Positions 1 to 8,287 of a stretch of 11,925 bases of DNA are shown piece by piece (positions within the stretch are counted from its first letter, which is position 1; every line of letters begins with the position of its first letter). The notes below the pieces were generated by a model. It was not told the DNA's origin. It made no database searches and saw only the letters and a list, made by a program, of their open reading frames with translations. The stretch comes from Propionibacterium sp. (GTDB lineage Bacteria > Actinomycetota > Actinomycetes > Propionibacteriales > Propionibacteriaceae): assembly GCA_012514785.1 (NCBI GenBank), contig JAAYZP010000133.1:1-11925 (forward strand), given 5' to 3'. The translations under genes were made by a program, and so were the position numbers.

Positions 1-52
1 GGTTTCGACGGACGCTCGCTGCTCAACCGTCAAGAGCCATTTGCTGGTTGAG
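1..52. repeat. Possible dispersed intergenic palindromic repeat
   Basis: The window opens with GGTTTCGAC, followed by a CGCTCGCT stretch and GCTCAACC (21-28). This is answered by GGTTGAGC at 45-52, giving a perfect 8-bp stem around a 16-base loop. The layout (GGTTTCGA, then GCTCG-type sequence, then CTCAACC) resembles intergenic repeats I recall from several high-GC actinobacterial genomes, but I could not check this. The element may extend left of the window. The rest of the stretch to 148 shows no convincing coding signal, so 1-148 is best regarded as intergenic sequence downstream of the transporter. Confidence 0.35.
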
Positions 53-148
53 CTCGCCCGGGGCGGAGGAGCTGGCGATGGTCGACACCCTCCTCAGCTT
101 TCGCAGGGACTTCATCCCCGCGATGCAGCGCGCTCAATCCCCGGGAGC

Positions 149-1462
149 TCAGCGGCCGCGTCGACGCTTGCGGATCTCCCGCGAGATGGCCTCCGGCCAC
201 GGCGGCACGATCACACCCTCGGCGCGCATCCGCCGTCGCAGCCGCATGCGGGTGATGTAGATCGCTGCCAGCCCGACCGCGTAGAGCGGCAGCTGCACCG
301 CCATCGCGATCCGGAACTGCCCGAAGGTGTACGTCGCCGCACCCCCGGAGAGGAACTCCAGGATCGTGCCGATCAGCAGGATCGTGAGCGTCGCGCCAAG
401 GAACGCGCCCGAGATCACGATCCCGTTGGCCACGCCGAGCCGCGTCGGCGGCAGCAGCGTGCGCGGGTAGTAGAAGCCGACGGCGGTCGCCGGGCCCCCG
501 GCGGCCAGGGCCAGCACCAGCAGCACCAGTAGCCACAGCGGCGCCGGGCCCGGCAGCGCGAGCACGACCGCCCAGCCGAGGAAGCCGGCCCAGATCACGG
601 TCAGCGCCAGGTTGGATCGTCGCAGCGGGTGCCGCCCGGTGAGGATGCCGATGACCGGCCCGATGAACAGCCCCGAGACGGTGATGAGCGTGAACAGCGC
701 CGACGCCGTCGACTGGCTCAGCCCCTGCCCGACCTGCAGATAGGGCAGCCCCCACATGAACACGAACGCGTTCATCGCGAAGCCGGACGTGAAGTGGATG
801 CTGAACGCCAGTTGCGTGCCGGGGTGCTTCAGCACCTGCCACAGGCCCCTGTGGAGCTGGGAGATCTTCTCCGTCGGCTGCTCGACCTCCGCGCCCGGCG
901 GGGCGTTGCGGACGACGGTGAACACCGTCGCCGCCATCACCACCCCGAGCGCCGCGGCGGCCGTGAGGCCGGGCTGCCAGCCGAACCGCTGGATCGCGGG
1001 CAGCAGGCCGTAGATGGCCATCAGCTGGCCGAGCACGGACAGCATGCCCGCCATCTGCGACATCAGCGGCACCATCCGCGACGGGAACCAGCGCGCGATG
1101 ATCGTGAGGATCGAGACGTAGATGCAGGCGTCGCCGAGCCCGACGAAGAAGCGGGCGACGAACGCGAGCCCGAGCACGTCGGTGAAGGCGAGCGTCAGTT
1201 GGCCGGCCACCATGACCAGTGAACCGAAGGTCAGCATGATGCGCGGGCCGATGCGGTCCAGCATCACGCCCGCCGGTAGCTGGCCGAGCGCGTAGGTCAG
1301 CAGCTGCAGCACCACGAACGTGGACACGATGCTGGGCGTCGTGCCGAAGTGCTCCGCGGCCTCCAGGCCGGCGACGCCGAGGCTCGAGCGATGCATGATG
1401 CCGACGGCGTACGCTCCGACGGCGGCGCCGAAGATCACCCACTTGCGGTATCCCGAACTCAC
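149..1462 (-). CDS. MFS transporter of unknown substrate
   Basis: This 437-residue protein is a major facilitator superfamily permease of the cytoplasmic membrane, of usual family length with about 12 hydrophobic helices. The signature loop between helices 2 and 3 is visible as GVMLDRIGPR, matching motif A (GxxxDRxGxR). It opens with YRKWVIFGAAVGAYAVG and then MHRSSLGVAGLEA, a pattern I associate with actinobacterial MFS proteins annotated only as general transporters. The C-terminal tail is cytoplasmic and very basic (ends EIRKRRRGR). I chose the GTG at 1462 because GGTGGAGG lies 6-8 bases upstream; a longer frame to 1591 exists, but its extra 43 residues look non-coding. It is transcribed divergently from the DUF308-like gene across 1463-1585. 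The substrate cannot be told from sequence or neighbours; no catabolic operon is attached. Confidence 0.9.
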   Translation of the reverse strand: MSSGYRKWVIFGAAVGAYAVGIMHRSSLGVAGLEAAEHFGTTPSIVSTFVVLQLLTYALGQLPAGVMLDRIGPRIMLTFGSLVMVAGQLTLAFTDVLGLAFVARFFVGLGDACIYVSILTIIARWFPSRMVPLMSQMAGMLSVLGQLMAIYGLLPAIQRFGWQPGLTAAAALGVVMAATVFTVVRNAPPGAEVEQPTEKISQLHRGLWQVLKHPGTQLAFSIHFTSGFAMNAFVFMWGLPYLQVGQGLSQSTASALFTLITVSGLFIGPVIGILTGRHPLRRSNLALTVIWAGFLGWAVVLALPGPAPLWLLVLLVLALAAGGPATAVGFYYPRTLLPPTRLGVANGIVISGAFLGATLTILLIGTILEFLSGGAATYTFGQFRIAMAVQLPLYAVGLAAIYITRMRLRRRMRAEGVIVPPWPEAISREIRKRRRGR

Positions 1463-1480
1463 AGCTGCCTCCACCTGCGA

Positions 1481-1486
1481 ACGATA
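1481..1486 (-). promoter_or_regulatory. Putative -10 element for the MFS gene
   Basis: The minus strand reads TATCGT here (TANNNT type). Transcription would begin near 1474, giving a leader of about 12 bases that still includes the GGAGG ribosome site. No clear -35 lies 16-19 bases upstream, so this is a weak inference. The rest of the divergent region (1487-1573) shows no clear operator. Confidence 0.3.
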
Positions 1487-1573
1487 ACCCCACCGGCGGG
1501 CCGCGGGCCAGAAGGGGGCGCGTCGTGGCAACCCGGGAAACCCACATCCGGCCCCGGGCGGGGACCAAAGCCC

Positions 1574-1585
1574 TACAGTGTGCGC
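1574..1585 (+). promoter_or_regulatory. Putative -10 (TACAGT) for a leaderless DUF308-like transcript
   Basis: TACAGT occupies 1574-1579 and is followed by six bases and then the GTG at 1586. In actinobacteria a TANNNT box 6-7 bases before a start codon is the usual layout of leaderless genes. There is no convincing Shine-Dalgarno before either GTG (1580 or 1586), which fits. I see no good -35. Confidence 0.35.
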
Positions 1586-2209
1586 GTGCACACCCCCCAG
1601 CGACGTAGCCCCGGCGCCGTCCTCGCACGGCTGCCGGGATGGTCGGCGGCCCTGATCTCGGTGGCCTGCATCGTCGTGGGCGCGCTGCTCACGCTGCGCC
1701 CGTTCGCCTCCCTGGGGACGATGATCGTGCTGCTCGTGGTGGGCATGTTCCTCGCCGGCGCCAGGGAGCTCCTCGACGACGACGCGCCCACCCTCGCGCG
1801 GACCGCCGCCGCGGTCCTCTGGGTGGCCGCCGGGATCCTGGTGCTGGTGCTCCCAGGGCTGACCATCGGGGTGCTGACGTTCGCCGTCGCCGGCATGCTC
1901 GTCATCACCGGCGGGATCAGGATCGTGCGCCGGTGGGCGGGATGCTGGCCTTCTACGGGCGGGTCAGGGAGTCGGGCTGGATCGATGTCCGGCAGCGAAG
2001 GATGCTGCGCGAGTTCTTGGGCAGCCGCGTCGAGCTCGGCTGGCACTGCGGCATCGTGCACCTGCGCGGCAACCGACTCCAGATGGTGGCCGTCTCCTGG
2101 GGCGTCGTCGACGCGTTGCGCCGACTCCTCGAGAGCGGCGGTGAGCTGTCGGGGGCGTACGGGACGTTCCTCGCCACCGACAACGTGTTCACCGGCTCCG
2201 AGAGCGTGA
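1586..2209 (+). CDS. DUF308/HdeD-like membrane protein, apparently frameshifted after four helices
   Basis: The real coding part is residues 1 to about 116. It contains four hydrophobic helices (about 19-39, 43-60, 73-92 and 93-110) arranged as two hairpins with motifs such as LRPF and LVLPGLTIGVL. This pattern is typical of DUF308/HdeD-like proteins, which normally have six helices. The family includes acid-resistance protein HdeD, but most members have no known role. From about 1931 the frame stays open to 2209, but its product becomes a Ser/Ala/Cys/Arg-rich shadow of the ORF in the next frame, so the sequence after residue 116 is probably not the native C-terminus. The third helix pair expected of the family is missing. 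The start is taken as GTG 1586 (leaderless layout); GTG 1580 is an alternative. It may be a truncated gene, a deletion product, or the result of a base missing from the sequence. Confidence 0.55.
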   Translation: MHTPQRRSPGAVLARLPGWSAALISVACIVVGALLTLRPFASLGTMIVLLVVGMFLAGARELLDDDAPTLARTAAAVLWVAAGILVLVLPGLTIGVLTFAVAGMLVITGGIRIVRRWAGCWPSTGGSGSRAGSMSGSEGCCASSWAAASSSAGTAASCTCAATDSRWWPSPGASSTRCADSSRAAVSCRGRTGRSSPPTTCSPAPRA

Positions 2210-2436
2210 TCGTCGCCCGCCACGTGGGCCTGGTGGGCAACGAGTTCACGCTTGCCGGGGTCCCGGATGCGCAGGAGCCGACGGTGCTGCTCCGCTTCGT
2301 CGGCGAGACCGCGGTGGCCACCGCCAACCGCGGTGCGCGGATCCCCGGCCACAACGGGGGTCTGATCCCGGCGACCATCGAGGAGACGACTCGGGCCTTC
2401 GCGGAGGCGGTCAACCTGGACGTGACCTTCGGCTGA
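1942..2436 (+). CDS. Unrecognised soluble protein or C-terminal part of a frameshifted gene
   Basis: I do not recognise this 164-residue product. It has no signal peptide or membrane helix and reads as a mixed alpha/beta soluble domain. Visible segments include WHCGIVHLRGNRLQMVAVSW, GTFLATDNVFTGSE and TVLLRFVGETAVATA. Its composition is that of a real protein, unlike the overlapping frame that continues from the DUF308-like gene. ATG 1942 is preceded by GGTGGGCGGG, a poor ribosome site; an in-frame GTG lies at 1933. The coding signal of this frame begins exactly where that of the upstream frame ends, with no stop between them. It could therefore be the C-terminal half of one protein joined by a -1 shift, or a separate gene whose upstream neighbour has lost its stop. 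It ends eight bases before the large palindrome at 2444. Confidence 0.6.
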   Translation: MLAFYGRVRESGWIDVRQRRMLREFLGSRVELGWHCGIVHLRGNRLQMVAVSWGVVDALRRLLESGGELSGAYGTFLATDNVFTGSESVIVARHVGLVGNEFTLAGVPDAQEPTVLLRFVGETAVATANRGARIPGHNGGLIPATIEETTRAFAEAVNLDVTFG

Positions 2437-2443
2437 CCGCGAG

Positions 2444-2493
2444 GCTTAGTTGGTCTTGAAACCACCGCTGAGGGGTTTCAAGACCAACTAAGC
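2444..2493. terminator. Perfect 20-bp palindrome between convergent genes; probable bidirectional terminator
   Basis: Two exact 20-base arms (2444-2463 and 2474-2493) flank a 10-base loop. The left arm begins GCTTAGTTGG and ends TGAAACC. The stem starts 7 bases after the stop of the plus-strand ORF and 32 bases beyond the stop of adh, the usual place for a shared terminator. There is no U-tract on either side, which is common for actinobacterial terminators. The arms are only 45 percent GC, well below the surrounding DNA, so a mobile or dispersed palindromic element is also possible. Confidence 0.7.
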
Positions 2494-2525
2494 AGCGTGG
2501 ATCATTGCATGGCGATGCTTTGCTG

Positions 2526-3584
2526 TTACGCGTCGAAGGTGGCGACGTCGAGCACGTAGCGGTAGCGGGCCTTCGAGGCGATCACGTCCTCGTAGGCCTG
2601 GTCGATGCCGTCGCCGCCGATGACCTCCACCCACGACGCGATCCCGTGCTCCGCACAGAAGTCGAGGGTCTCCTGCATCTCGCTCAGGCTGCCGACGTTG
2701 GAGCCGGCGATCACCTTGTTGCGGCCCACGAGCGCGCCGATCCGGAACGTCGCGGGCTGCGTCGGCAGGCCCACCTCGACGAGCACGCCGCGGGTCTTCA
2801 GCAGGTGCACCATCAGGTCGAGGTCGAGGCCGTCGGAGACGGACGAGATGATGATGTCGAACCGGCCCTCGAGCCCGGCCATGGCGTCGTCGTCGGTGGT
2901 GGCGACGTAGTCGGTGGCGCCGAGCGCCAGCGCGTCGTCGGCCTTCGCGAGCGTCCGCCCGAGCCCGATCACCTCCGCGCCCATCTTCGCGGCGATCTGC
3001 ACCGCCATGTGCCCCAGGCCTCCGACGCCGACGACGCCCACCCGCTTGCCCGGGCCCGCGCCCCAGCGCTTGAGCGGCGAGTACGTCGTCACGCCCGCGC
3101 AGAGCAGCGGGGCCGCCTTCTCCATCGGGATCGCGTCGGGGATGCGGACGGCGAAGTCCTCCTCGACGGTGATCCCCGTGGAGTAGCCGCCCGCGGTGGG
3201 CAGCCCGTCGCGGCCGATGCTGTTGTAGGTCATCACCTTGGCCTTGCCGCCGGAGCCGAGGCAGAAGTTGTCGTAGCCGGCAAGGCATTCCTCGCACTCG
3301 CGGCAGGAGTCGACGGCCACCCCGATGCCGACGCGGTCGCCCACCTTGTGCCGGGCCACGTCGGAGCCGACGCGGGCGACGACGCCCGCGATCTCGTGCC
3401 CGGGCACGAGCGGGTAGCGGGCCGGGCCCCACTCGCTGCGCGCGGTGTGGATGTCCGAGTGGCAGATGCCGGCGTACTGGATCTCGATGTAGATCTCGGT
3501 GGGGCCGGGCTCGCGGCGGGTGATCGTCGTCTTCCCGAAGCGGCCCTCGGGGCCGTCGATCGAGTAGGCGGTGACGTCGGTCAT
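2526..3584 (-). CDS. Zinc-dependent alcohol dehydrogenase (MDR superfamily, YahK/cinnamyl-alcohol type)
   Basis: This 352-residue cytosolic medium-chain dehydrogenase should interconvert alcohols and aldehydes with NAD(P)H. The catalytic zinc ligands are visible as Cys41 (GICHSDIH), His63-Glu64 (GHEIAGVV) and Cys162 (LLCAGVTTY). The structural zinc site is Cys94, Cys97, Cys100 and Cys108. The Rossmann motif GVGGLG is at 186-191. The sequence after the second strand (GLGRTLAK) has Arg210 where NADP-users often carry a basic residue, so NADPH is plausible but not shown. Its length is normal for the CAD/YahK group. The ATG at 3584 is preceded by AAGGAG at good spacing. It lies 53 bases downstream of sdhB on the same strand, so it could be read through from the sdh operon, but a TAGGAT box in the gap suggests its own promoter. 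The physiological substrate is unknown. Confidence 0.92.
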   Translation of the reverse strand: MTDVTAYSIDGPEGRFGKTTITRREPGPTEIYIEIQYAGICHSDIHTARSEWGPARYPLVPGHEIAGVVARVGSDVARHKVGDRVGIGVAVDSCRECEECLAGYDNFCLGSGGKAKVMTYNSIGRDGLPTAGGYSTGITVEEDFAVRIPDAIPMEKAAPLLCAGVTTYSPLKRWGAGPGKRVGVVGVGGLGHMAVQIAAKMGAEVIGLGRTLAKADDALALGATDYVATTDDDAMAGLEGRFDIIISSVSDGLDLDLMVHLLKTRGVLVEVGLPTQPATFRIGALVGRNKVIAGSNVGSLSEMQETLDFCAEHGIASWVEVIGGDGIDQAYEDVIASKARYRYVLDVATFDA

Positions 3585-3612
3585 GGTGGACTCCTTCTCG
3601 TTGTCGCCGCCG

Positions 3613-3618
3613 ATCCTA
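3613..3618 (-). promoter_or_regulatory. Putative -10 element for adh
   Basis: The minus strand reads TAGGAT here, in the 53-base gap between sdhB and adh. Transcription would start near 3606 and give a leader of about 22 bases carrying the AAGGAG ribosome site. No good -35 match is seen; the upstream sequence overlaps the end of sdhB. Confidence 0.3.
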
Positions 3619-3637
3619 GTCAGCCTCCCTGCGCCAC

Positions 3638-4383
3638 TCAGTTGTCGCGTCCGCGGAAGACGCCGCGCAGGCGCTCCTTGTGCACGGCGGCCACAGCGCT
3701 CAGCGGGATCCCGGCCGGGCACACCTTCACGCACTCGCCGTAGGTGCTGCACGGTCCGAACTCAGCGTCGAGGGTCTCCGTGATCGCCTCCGCGCGACGC
3801 CCCCGCTCCTGCTCACCGTGCGGGATGAGCGCGAGGTGCGCGAGCTTCGAGCCGCCGAACAGGTGCGCGGAGCCGTTCGGGCAGGCCGCGACGCAGGCGC
3901 CGCAGCCGATACAGGCGGCGAAGTCGAGCGAGAGTTCGGCCTCCTCGTACGGGATGCGCAGGGAGTCGGCGCCCGGTGCGGTGCCGGCCGCGACATCGAC
4001 GTGCCCGCCCGCGCGGATCACGCGATCCAGCGACGAGCGGTCGACGACGAGGTCCCGGATCACCGGGAACGCGCCGCTGCGCAGGGGCTCGATCCGGAGC
4101 TTGCGCACCTCGCCGAACGAGCGGAGGTGCTGGCGGCACGACGGCGTGTTGGGCACCGGGCCGTGGGGGTCGTCGTTGACGGTCACCCCGCACGCCCCGC
4201 ACACGCCCTCGCGGCAGTCGGACTCGAACTGGATCGCTTCGTCGCCCTGCCCCACGATCTGGTCGTTCAACCGGTCCAGCAGTTCCATCAGGCTCATCTC
4301 GGGCGTGGCGTCGTCGACGACGTGGCGCTCGAACGCGCCCTTCGCCGTCTGCGATGCCTGCCTCCAGATCTCCAGCTCAACCC

Positions 4384-4387
<4 letters not shown>
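3638..4387 (-). CDS. sdhB: Succinate dehydrogenase/fumarate reductase iron-sulfur subunit
   Basis: This 249-residue subunit passes electrons from the flavin of SdhA to quinone at the membrane anchor. The N-terminal plant-type ferredoxin domain has the [2Fe-2S] ligands Cys58, Cys63, Cys66 and Cys84 (CREGVCGAC, then SC). The C-terminal domain has CIGCGACVAACP (Cys159, 162, 165, 169) and a second set at Cys213, Cys219 and Cys223. By homology these make the [4Fe-4S] (159, 162, 165, 223) and [3Fe-4S] (169, 213, 219) centres, so all three clusters are intact. Length and spacing fit the mycobacterial Sdh1-type subunit (Rv0247c-like) better than the proteobacterial one. The ATG overlaps the sdhA stop as ATGA, which implies translational coupling. 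Confidence 0.95.
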
Positions 4388-6347
<1,960 letters not shown>

Positions 6348-6351
<4 letters not shown>

Positions 6352-7070
6352 GCGATCACTCCTGTGAGCACGAGGATCGGGATGGCGGCGTTGCCGAGCA
6401 CGATGGCCAGCGCGACGATGCCGCCGAGGATCGTCCAGAGCTTGCGGAAGCGCCGGCCGGTGGCGCCGAGGTCCTGGAGGACCGTGCGGAGCCCGTGCTC
6501 GACGTGGAAGGCGATGATCACCATCGTCAGCGCGTAGAAGATCGCCATCCAGGGGCGGGAGAAGCTGGCGACGAGGTTCGCGTAGGCGTGGACCGTGCCG
6601 TCGGCCTCCGGGCCTTGGTAGGTGCCGGACTGCACGATGGCGCCGATGGTGAGGTCGAGCAGGTGGACGACGATGAAGACGAAGATCACCACGCCGCCGG
6701 GCAGCATCGCCCGGGCGCTGGTGGCGGAGAAGCCCTTCATGCCGCGGCGACGGTGCCGGCCGCGCGCGCGTCGACCGCGGGCCCACAGCGTGATCGCGGA
6801 GGCCATGTGCAGGACGAGCGAGACGGCGAGGGTGACGCGTAGGGCCCAGAGGATGCCCTGCTTCGGGATCAGCGGGTAGCCGACCTCGCGCAGCCACGCC
6901 GCGTAGGTGTTGAAGGAATCCTCGCCGGCGTAGACCTTGAGGTTGCCGATCATGTGGATCACGACGAAGGCCACGAAAATGATGCCGGTGATCGCCATCA
7001 CTTGTTTCAGCGCGAATGACGAGGGTGCGCGTCGCTGCGACCTGGCCGCAGCCTCCTTGAGCTCGGTCAT
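6348..7070 (-). CDS. sdhC: Succinate dehydrogenase cytochrome b membrane anchor (single-subunit, diheme type)
   Basis: This is the membrane anchor that binds heme b and quinone for the SdhAB complex. Five transmembrane helices are visible, and four histidines sit in them: VIHMIGN, LVLHMAS, VVHLLDL and AFHVEHG. This is the arrangement of the single-subunit diheme b558 family (Bacillus subtilis SdhC, Wolinella FrdC). A basic loop (ARGRRARGRHRRRG) follows helix 2. I chose the ATG at 7070 (MTELKEA, 240 residues) because a TACCGT -10 box ends 7 bases before it, the leaderless layout, and no start here has a ribosome site. In-frame ATGs at 7076 and 7094 (248 residues) are alternatives. First gene of sdhC-sdhA-sdhB; no separate sdhD is present, as expected for this type. 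Confidence 0.93.
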
Positions 7071-7077
7071 GGCCATG

Positions 7078-7108
7078 ACGGTATCGGACGGCATCCGGGC
7101 GCTGACCA
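7078..7108 (-). promoter_or_regulatory. Putative promoter of the sdhCAB operon (leaderless)
   Basis: On the minus strand a TGGTCA -35 (7108-7103, four of six to TTGACA) is followed after 19 bases by TACCGT (7083-7078). The ATG at 7070 then follows after 7 bases. A second TANNNT box, TACGGT at 7133-7128, could give a transcript with a leader of about 50 bases, but it has no -35 match. Confidence 0.4.
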
Positions 7109-7140
7109 GCGGGGTCGCTTTGGTCGGACCGTAACCGTCG

Positions 7141-7213
7141 CGGGTCGCCTGCGCCCCTCGGCCGTTCGCTTCCGCTCGTCGGGATTTCGCCTGCGCTCGT
7201 CGGTTCGCCTGCG
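7141..7213. repeat. Imperfect tandem repeats of about 20 bp upstream of sdhC
   Basis: Roughly three and a half units start near 7141, 7161, 7181 and 7201. They share the pattern TTCGCCTGCGCTCGTCGG, for example TTCGCTTCCGCTCGTCGG, TTTCGCCTGCGCTCGTCGG and TTCGCCTGCG. The last units form the left arm of the larger palindrome that closes the neighbouring metallopeptidase gene. The stretch 7109-7274 holds no gene. Confidence 0.55.
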
Positions 7214-7274
7214 AAAAGCAAAGCCGCCTGGCGTATAGCTCAGGCGGCTTTGATTAGCGGAGGCGAACCGACGA
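7197..7274 (-). terminator. Nested palindrome; probable terminator of the metallopeptidase gene
   Basis: An outer pair of exact 14-base arms (TCGTCGGTTCGCCT at 7197-7210, complement at 7261-7274) encloses an inner perfect 12-bp stem (CAAAGCCGCCTG at 7219-7230, complement at 7241-7252) with a 10-base loop. It starts immediately after the TAG stop (7277-7275) of the minus-strand metallopeptidase. Reading that strand, the inner stem is followed by GCTTTTCGC, a short T-run that fits an intrinsic terminator. It insulates sdhCAB from the upstream gene. Confidence 0.7.
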
Positions 7275-8114
7275 CTACTCGCCGGCCAGGTCCGACACCC
7301 AGCTGGCCGTCTCGTCGGCCTCGTTGCCCGGGCGGGGCTCCTCGGCGCCCTCCTTCGGCACGGCGCAGTTCATGTCCTCGCCGGGGGCGGGGCCGAACTC
7401 CTTGCCGCCGAAGACGCGTTCCTTGGCGAACTCGTAGTACGCGCCGTGCTCGCCGGTGTCGTAGGGGTTGTTCAGCGCGCAGCGGCCGACGTAGTAGCCG
7501 ACGACGTCGGCCCAGGTCTCCGTGACCGAGCGCGCGCCGTAGTCGGAGAACTTGCCCTCCTGGCGGTGGAGGCGCTGGAAGTCCTGCCAGTACTGCGGAT
7601 TCTGGTGGCGATCGGAGTTCAGCACGTGCGCGAGCTCGTGGACGATGAGGCGCACGAGGCGGCCCTCGTCGTCGGCTTCGAGCGCACCCTTGAACTTGTC
7701 GAAGTCGAGCGAGACGTAACCCGTGCGGGTCAGCGACCAGTCACCCCAGGCCCAGCCGCGGATCGACGTCGCGTTGATGCCGACGGTGCCGGAGTACTTG
7801 GACTGCAGGTTCTCGCGGTAGTCGGTGCACTCGAGGGCGTCGAGGGTCTCCCAGAGGATCTTGCTCGACGGGCGGTGCTCCTCGGTCCACTGGCTGCCGT
7901 CCAGGCGGAAGTTGAACGTCTGCTCGATCTGCGTCTGGATCTCCGCGATCGACGCGTCCTCGGGCCAGTCGTTGATGGAGACGCAGGGGGCCGGGATGCC
8001 GGTCACCGCGGGGGCGGGCTTCGGTGCGGCGGGAAGTGCGGTGGCCTGGGTGGCGCCGATCGCGGCGGCGATCGCGGTCATTACGGCTGCGGCGGCGAGC
8101 AGCAGTTTGCGCAC
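7275..8114 (-). CDS. Secreted HExxH zinc metallopeptidase, uncharacterised
   Basis: This 279-residue protein starts with a classical signal peptide: RK, then a hydrophobic stretch LLLAAAAVMTAIAAAIG, and a likely cut after ATA (about residue 26). A short Pro/Ala-rich segment follows. The zinc motif VHELAHVLNS puts ligands at His159 and His163 with catalytic Glu160. ETWADVVGYYVGR (Glu199) is the likely third ligand, 36 residues later, so it should be a gluzincin-like enzyme. Cys44, Cys96, Cys212 and Cys250 could form two disulfides outside the cell. The acidic C-terminus has no anchor or sorting signal. I cannot name a family with confidence; its substrate is unknown. The GTG at 8114 was chosen because it opens the signal peptide, with GGAAGAGG upstream; a frame back to 8246 adds non-signal sequence. 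It is divergent from ilvE. Confidence 0.82.
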   Translation of the reverse strand: MRKLLLAAAAVMTAIAAAIGATQATALPAAPKPAPAVTGIPAPCVSINDWPEDASIAEIQTQIEQTFNFRLDGSQWTEEHRPSSKILWETLDALECTDYRENLQSKYSGTVGINATSIRGWAWGDWSLTRTGYVSLDFDKFKGALEADDEGRLVRLIVHELAHVLNSDRHQNPQYWQDFQRLHRQEGKFSDYGARSVTETWADVVGYYVGRCALNNPYDTGEHGAYYEFAKERVFGGKEFGPAPGEDMNCAVPKEGAEEPRPGNEADETASWVSDLAGE

Positions 8115-8137
8115 AGGAGGCCTCTTCCGACAGGGAG

Positions 8138-8161
8138 CTGAGAAAACTGAACGTTTCTCAG
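8138..8161. promoter_or_regulatory. Inverted repeat in the metallopeptidase leader (operator or RNA hairpin)
   Basis: CTGAGAAA at 8138-8145 is mirrored exactly by TTTCTCAG at 8154-8161 with 8 bases between. It lies 24 bases upstream of the GTG start and just downstream of the proposed minus-strand -10 box, so it would be in the transcript leader. It is notably AT-rich for this DNA. A repressor site or a leader hairpin would both fit. Confidence 0.45.
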
Positions 8162-8178
8162 GAAGTTGAACAGGGCCC

Positions 8179-8208
8179 ACAGTACAACGTCTCCGCGCGA
8201 ACCGGGAA
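8179..8208 (-). promoter_or_regulatory. Putative promoter of the metallopeptidase gene
   Basis: On the minus strand TTCCCG (8208-8203, weak -35) is followed after 18 bases by TACTGT (8184-8179, TANNNT type). Transcription would begin near 8172, leaving a leader of about 58 bases that includes the inverted repeat at 8138-8161. Confidence 0.35.
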
Positions 8209-8250
8209 TTCGGGCGGGCAAATGCGCAATCTGTTGCCGCGGACACCGTG

Positions 8251-8280
8251 TGAACACGCCGGGTGCTTGGGGGATACCCT
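8251..8280 (+). promoter_or_regulatory. Putative promoter of ilvE (leaderless)
   Basis: TGAACA (8251-8256, four of six to TTGACA) is followed after 18 bases by GATACCCT, with TACCCT at 8275-8280. The ATG at 8288 comes 7 bases later, so the transcript would begin at the start codon. There is no ribosome site between box and start, in agreement. Confidence 0.5.
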
Positions 8281-8287
8281 TGCCCTC

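Noticed and set aside
23..115. A possible 30-codon minus-strand ORF starting MKSLRKLRRV, downstream of the MFS gene
   Set aside because: It has no ribosome site or promoter of its own and too little length to judge, and it ends inside the repeat-like palindrome.
30..1628. A 532-codon open frame on the minus strand overlapping the MFS gene
   Set aside because: It is a shadow frame: Arg/Ala/Gly-rich with no helices, while the other frame on the same strand is a complete transporter.
1925..1945. Programmed -1 frameshift site
   Set aside because: There is no X-XXY-YYZ slippery heptamer and no evident downstream stimulator, so an indel or sequencing error is more likely.
2505..3743. A 412-codon plus-strand open frame opposite adh
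   Set aside because: It is the antisense shadow of a dehydrogenase with all zinc and cofactor motifs intact.
2526..3752. Longer adh reading frame starting at 3752
   Set aside because: The 56 extra residues lie over the end of sdhB in another frame, and the ATG at 3584 has a proper AAGGAG site and the family's usual N-terminus.
7141..7274. CRISPR-like array from the 20-bp repeats
   Set aside because: Units are imperfect and directly adjoining without unique spacers, and no cas gene is present.
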